In this document: in pieces, positions 60,270 to 64,000 of the stretch
Layout of the letters: every line of letters starts with the position of its first letter
Position numbering within the stretch: the first letter of the stretch is position 1
Assembly: GCA_024516035.1 (NCBI GenBank)
Contig: CM044967.1
Span: forward strand, 16,062,502 to 16,126,501
Reading direction: 5' to 3'
Length of the DNA: 64,000 bases
From: Bactericera cockerelli
Lineage: Eukaryota; Arthropoda; Insecta; Hemiptera; Triozidae
Translations under genes and position numbers: made by a program
The notes under the pieces: generated by a model
What the model was told of the DNA's origin: nothing
The model's database searches: none
Seen by the model: the letters and a program-made list of their open reading frames with translations, nothing else

Positions 60270-60415
60270 TAACTGACCTCCAGTAGCTTGATCGATAAGG
60301 CGGCAGACTTCTAACCTGGAGGTCGCTGGTTCAAGTCCCGGTTTTACCGTAGATTTAGTAAAGCGAGTTTGAGTAGTTGTTGATATCACGAGAGTGATTA
60401 ACACAAGTATGATAA
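60270..60415 (+). repeat. SINE-C
   Basis: 'tgacctccagtagcttgatc', box B 'ggttcaagtcccggtttta', and end 'gatcacgagagtgatt'-like followed by 'aacacaagtatgataaatat'. Confidence 0.85.
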
Positions 60416-60689
60416 ATATTATTATGATCATTACCTATTGTCACACGTCCGGGTAGGAATCAATAAATGTACTTCTTCTTTTAAAAAATAAATTAAATAC
60501 ATGTCCTCACTTTTATTTACATGTTTACATTTCTATCTGTTCGCACCTATATAGTACCTATGTGAGTTAGTAATTATAAATAGAATTAGAATAGATTTAA
60601 GACTAGTTTTAGTACACCCAACTTGTTAACATACATGTATGTATTAAAACAATAAAATGATGATGATGATGATACATAATTAATAATAC

Positions 60690-60882
60690 CGTGCATTGTT
60701 AGTCAAGTGGTTAAAGTACTAGTCAGGTAATCTAGTTAGCGTAGGGATCTGTTGGTTCCCAACCCAATGCATAATTTTTCCTCATTTATTTGAGCATGTG
60801 ACCACATCATAATAAAACTCTGAGGGTTAGCTGGTAGAAAATGATCTGAGCTTTAACCTCGCCTAATGGTTACCCGCTTAAT
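60690..60882 (+). repeat. SINE-A, damaged head
   Basis: 'cattgttagtcaagtggtta'. Box B is broken (ggttcccaaccc). The body 'aactctgagggttagctggt' is joined at 60870 to an inverted SINE-D. Confidence 0.82.
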
Positions 60883-61203
60883 TAGGGTCGACGTTGTTCA
60901 ACCTCATGGTTGAGGTTGAACAACGGTTTTGGGTTGAGAATTGGTTTTGGCACATTTTTTATGGCTGGATGCCCTTCCTAACGCCAACGATTTTATTTGA
61001 TTTAACGTACTGGATTAGAAAGGGGGTTTTACCTTCCATTTGCTAGGAATCGTATCAGCTACCCGTATTAACCTCACCCAGCCTGGGTAGAGCCGGAAAT
61101 GCCAGCCTCACATATACGGAGGGAACAGAATTTTCTGTGTAAAAGCCGACCGCGGATCGAACTCAGGATCTCTAGACTACGGGCAGTAGTTACAATCATT
61201 TAC
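60872..61203 (-). repeat. SINE-D, inverted, inserted in the SINE-A
   Basis: The minus strand reads 'gactactgcccgtagtctag'-like head sequence down to 'gttgaggttggttggtttt'-type 3' sequence. After it the missing SINE-A end 'taccttccactaaggagtat' resumes at 61200, so this is a nested insertion. Confidence 0.8.
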
Positions 61204-61229
61204 CTTCCACTAAGGAGTATCAGTGATCC

Positions 61230-61460
61230 TAAAGAGATCCACTAAAGGGAGTAGACTAGCAGTCTGTCTGGGGGACTATAAACAAGGAGTAGACCAGCGG
61301 GGGCCGGGGGACTATAGACCAGCATTGGCTTGGTTCTGGGGGCCCTTGTCAATTAGTAGCCTCCTTGTAAAGACAGTGGTAGAAGTGCTGAGTCATTCCT
61401 CCACTGTCTGGCTACCATCGTTCACGATGAGTTCACCCTATGATGATGATGAAAAAGTAT
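61230..61460 (+). repeat. Repeat-G
   Basis: Two to three 5' units ('tctgtctgggggactataaa') plus the full body ending 'ctatgatgatgatgaaaa'. Confidence 0.88.
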
Positions 61461-61639
61461 TATTATTAATAATAATACTAATATTACTAGTAGGTATTCC
61501 TCTGTTTCGGTCAACCGAAGAGTACCACAGTGAACTTACCAAAGTACACGCACTCGTAGTCATACTTTGGTAATATTTCGTTTTTCCATTCCAGCGATCC
61601 ACGGAGTCAACAACCGCAGAATCAGTAGAGCTGATAATA

Positions 61640-62760
61640 CAGGGTGTATGAAAAAAAAGGAGCCAGTCAAAATATCTCGTCTATGGAAGCAATTTTCAAA
61701 AAACTCTGAAACACATGTCTCATTATATGGAGGGGGCAACTTTTTCTGGGGGTTTAATTTTTCATACTCTTAACAGGGGCGGCCCCAGGGGGGACAACTT
61801 TGGAATCTTAAATGGAACCACCCTATTTGTAATACATTTCTGAAAAGTAGTTGACATAAAAGTATTTTAAGACTAGTTTGAGATTTTTAATCAAAACAGG
61901 GCCGGAGATATCGTACATTTCATTTCACAGGTTTCAGTTATTTTTTATAAGTAATTTATGGTATTTTTGTAAAAATTGTTAAACACATGTCTTTCTATCT
62001 GAAATAATTAAATTTTCATGCCTTTTTTATATCATTCGCTTTACCAGGGAAGATTTCAAGTGGTCAACTTTTTTATATAATGTAAAAACCATCCTTTTTC
62101 GAGTAAATTTTGTGAGAAATAAATGCAATGATCCATGTTGTTCTATTTAAAATAAAACAAGGCCCGTTTTACTTCAAATGAATGTAAAAAAATCTAAAAC
62201 TCGCGTGTAGTACTAGTCACCGGCCCTGTTTTCAATTGTATCTTAAATTTAGATTAAACAACAACACTCAGTGCATTTATTTAGTTTAGACTATACTAAA
62301 AAAAGAAGAGTTTTTACACAATGTAAAAAAAGATGACCCCTTGACACTTCCCCTGCTAAAGCGATTGATATAAAAAAGGCATGAAAATTTAATTATTTCA
62401 AATAGAAAGACATGTGTTCAACAATTTTTACAAAAATACCATAAAATACTTATAAAAAATAACTGAAAACTGTGAAATGAAATGTACGATATCTCCGGCC
62501 CTGTTTTGATTAAAAATTTCAAACTAGTCTTAAAATACTTTTAATGTCAACTACTTTTCAGAAATGTATTACAAATAGGGTGGTTCTATTTAAGATTCCA
62601 AAGTTGACCCCCTGGGGCCGCCCCTGTTAAGAGTATGAAAAATTAAACCCCCAGAAAAAGTTGTCCCCTCTATATAATGAGACATGTGTTTCAGGGTTTT
62701 TTGAAAATTGCTTCCATAGACGAGATATTTCGACTGGCTCCTTTTTTTTCATACACCCTG
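61640..62760. mobile_element. 1.1-kb fold-back element with TA target duplication
   Basis: CAGGGTGTATGAAAAAA... and ...TTTTTTCATACACCCTG are exact inverse ends with TA on each side (61638-61639, 62761-62762). The arms (61640-about 62100 and about 62300-62760) are highly similar inverted copies ('gaggggccgccccaggggg'-type and 'cgatatctccggccctgttt' blocks occur in both). The central 200 bp is unique. No ORF survives. It is probably a palindromic derivative of a Tc1/mariner-type element. Confidence 0.93.
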
Positions 62761-62861
62761 TATAAATCGCTCGCGGCCAGAAGACGTTTTGTCAGGTCTT
62801 GTACTCTTGTTCATTAGGAGCGAGATTCGTGGCCAGGTGATAGAATAATTCCATGCGTCGT

Positions 62862-62862
62862 G

Positions 62863-62893
<31 letters not shown>
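62862..62893 (+). repeat. Poly-A tract (about 30)
   Basis: Uninterrupted A run after 'cgtcgtg'. Further homopolymer T tracts lie at 62903, 63001 and 63160. Confidence 0.95.
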
Positions 62894-62899
62894 GGAGCA

Positions 62900-63560
62900 A
62901 AAAAATTTTTTTTTTACTAAATGAACACAATACCTACTTCCGATTTCTAATATTAGAAATTTCTCGAATGTAATAGGGTATTATATTTAAAATAGGTGCC
63001 TTTTTTTTTTTTTTTTGGTAAATTTTTACTAAGTTGGGACTCAAACACACGAGCCAGGCCTCATATAGAATTATAGACACTCACGTAGGTTGGTTAAGCC
63101 CCCGTTCTAAATAGACAGCCAGGTAAAAAAATGGTGGTCCAGTGGAATTTTGTTGATATTTTTTTTTTTTTTTTACCAGAGAGGAGGTAAAATCTACCTA
63201 TTCAGGACATAGTGTAGGTGTTAGATGCTTATGAAGGTGCACTGTACCCACTAAAATCCTCCTTTCTACCCCCACGGATACACCCGGAACCTTGTTGTAC
63301 ATCACTTCGCAGGAAATGACAATAATCCCGTGTCCGTGAAATGAGCACAGATATCTATCTATCTTACAGTGGTGTAAGGATTATATGGACAGCCAGAACA
63401 ATAGGATCCTGCCGTGTCAAAAGATTTTATTTTGCTTTTTCAGGAATTTGGAGGGGGGGGGGAGGGTTTAACCAACTACCGTGTGTGTCCTTATGACGTA
63501 TAGCTCGTGAGTTTGAGTCCCAAATTAGGTGAAAATATTCAGCAATCTATTACCATTTAC
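62900..63560. other. Intergenic with homopolymers, no gene
   Basis: 'gagctcgtgagtttgagtcccaaattagg'-like sequence at about 63500-63530 could be a degraded tRNA-type head. Nothing else recognised. Confidence 0.45.
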
Positions 63561-63574
63561 GTAATTAACATTAA

Positions 63575-63790
63575 CACTCGAGGTTGACATTTCCGGCCCA
63601 ACCCAGGCTCGGTGCGATTAATGTAGGGTCTTCTGTTCCAATATGTTGCGATCCTGTAGCATCAGAGAGTGAAATATTTATTAAGTAGGCCCCACCCATG
63701 ACTAATTAACAGCGGAATATATACACTCATCCTAGAAGCCAAATGAAAATGGCTTAGGATGGTCTTCTGTATACATAAAAGAAATATGAA
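63575..63790 (+). repeat. SINE-D-related fragment fused to another 3' end
   Basis: 'catttccggcccaacccagg' and 'gttccaatatgttgcgatcc' are SINE-D-like. It then reads 'agaagccaaatgaaaatggc' (also at 56590) and ends (TTA)n at 63799-63815. Confidence 0.55.
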
Positions 63791-63819
63791 AAAACGATTT
63801 ATTATTATTATTATCAGAA

Positions 63820-64000
63820 CTAAGTCACTGTGGCAGATTGAGTTAGCGCGCTAGGCATTGCACACATGGTGACCTGGGTTCGATTCCGAGCGGGGGAGGA
63901 TTTTTTCTGCTCTGTACTTGGATGTTCGGGGTCCACTCATACCTCGTGAGGAAAAATGAGTAACTGCTTTGATGTGAAGCAGCGACCAGTGGCAGAATCA
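63820..64000 (+). repeat. SINE-F, cut by the window end
   Basis: Complete head 'gattgagttagcgcgctagg', box B 'gggttcgattccgagcgggg', 'ggtccactcatacctcgtga', and the start of the 3' body 'gcgaccagtggcagaatca'. Confidence 0.9.

Overview
This is a eukaryotic, AT-rich and very repeat-rich stretch of nuclear genome with introns, GT-AG splice sites, many tRNA-headed SINEs, LINE fragments, Tc1/mariner- and pogo-like DNA transposons and short Helitrons. The gene content (UHRF1-type E3 ligase, AN1/UIM/CaaX ZFAND2B-like protein, Speedy/RINGO-like protein, a histone H2A relic) and the TE mix fit an arthropod. A non-dipteran insect with DNA methylation, such as a hemipteran, is my best guess, but the species cannot be fixed from the sequence. 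There is one assembly gap (100 N, 54483-54582), and the sequence just before it looks error-prone.

Genes, left to right. (1) Plus strand, 7854-12271: a four-exon gene that I assembled from splice sites and reading phase. It encodes a 236-residue Speedy/RINGO-type cyclin-like CDK activator. A diverged, inverted copy of its third exon lies just downstream (12576-12725, minus). (2) Minus strand, 17041-17271: a truncated histone H2A pseudogene. (3) Minus, 17837-19235: a large exon of an unrecognised protein with about twenty 11-residue repeats. (4) Minus, 25563-30029: a complete four-exon ZFAND2B/AIRAPL-like gene (two AN1 fingers, one UIM, C-terminal CaaX box) with probable 5' UTR exons near 31.2-31.4 kb. 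(5) Minus, 34655-36413: the terminal coding exon of an unrecognised coiled-coil and acidic protein. (6) Minus, 45839-48115: a full UHRF1 homologue (UBL, tandem Tudor, PHD, SRA, RING) in a single coding exon, with a likely 5' UTR intron and an E2F-like site upstream.

Mobile DNA fills most of the rest. A pogo-like element with TA-flanked TIRs (1410-3151) carries a frameshifted transposase start. There are four long fold-back (palindromic) elements at 5211-6821 (Tc1-derived), 21092-21551, 28614-29088 and 61640-62760. Two miniature Helitrons (3243-3480, 22732-22966) have complete TC...CTAG ends. A 5'-truncated LINE with reverse transcriptase and a restriction-like endonuclease lies at 48845-50975, and other LINE tails are at 30.1-30.4 and 44.3-45.1 kb. 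At least six tRNA-headed SINE families are present, most ending in (ATT)n. Minisatellites sit at 12.2, 12.75, 31.8, 38.3, 43, 56.2 and 58.4-59.8 kb, with a 340-bp GA tract at 38.92 kb.

The genes do not form an operon or an obvious functional cluster. They are independent loci separated by repeats. The items most worth following are the Speedy/RINGO gene with its inverted exon copy, the hendecad-repeat protein, the intron-poor UHRF1, and the group of long palindromes, one of which lies in a ZFAND2 intron 9 bp from a 5' splice site.
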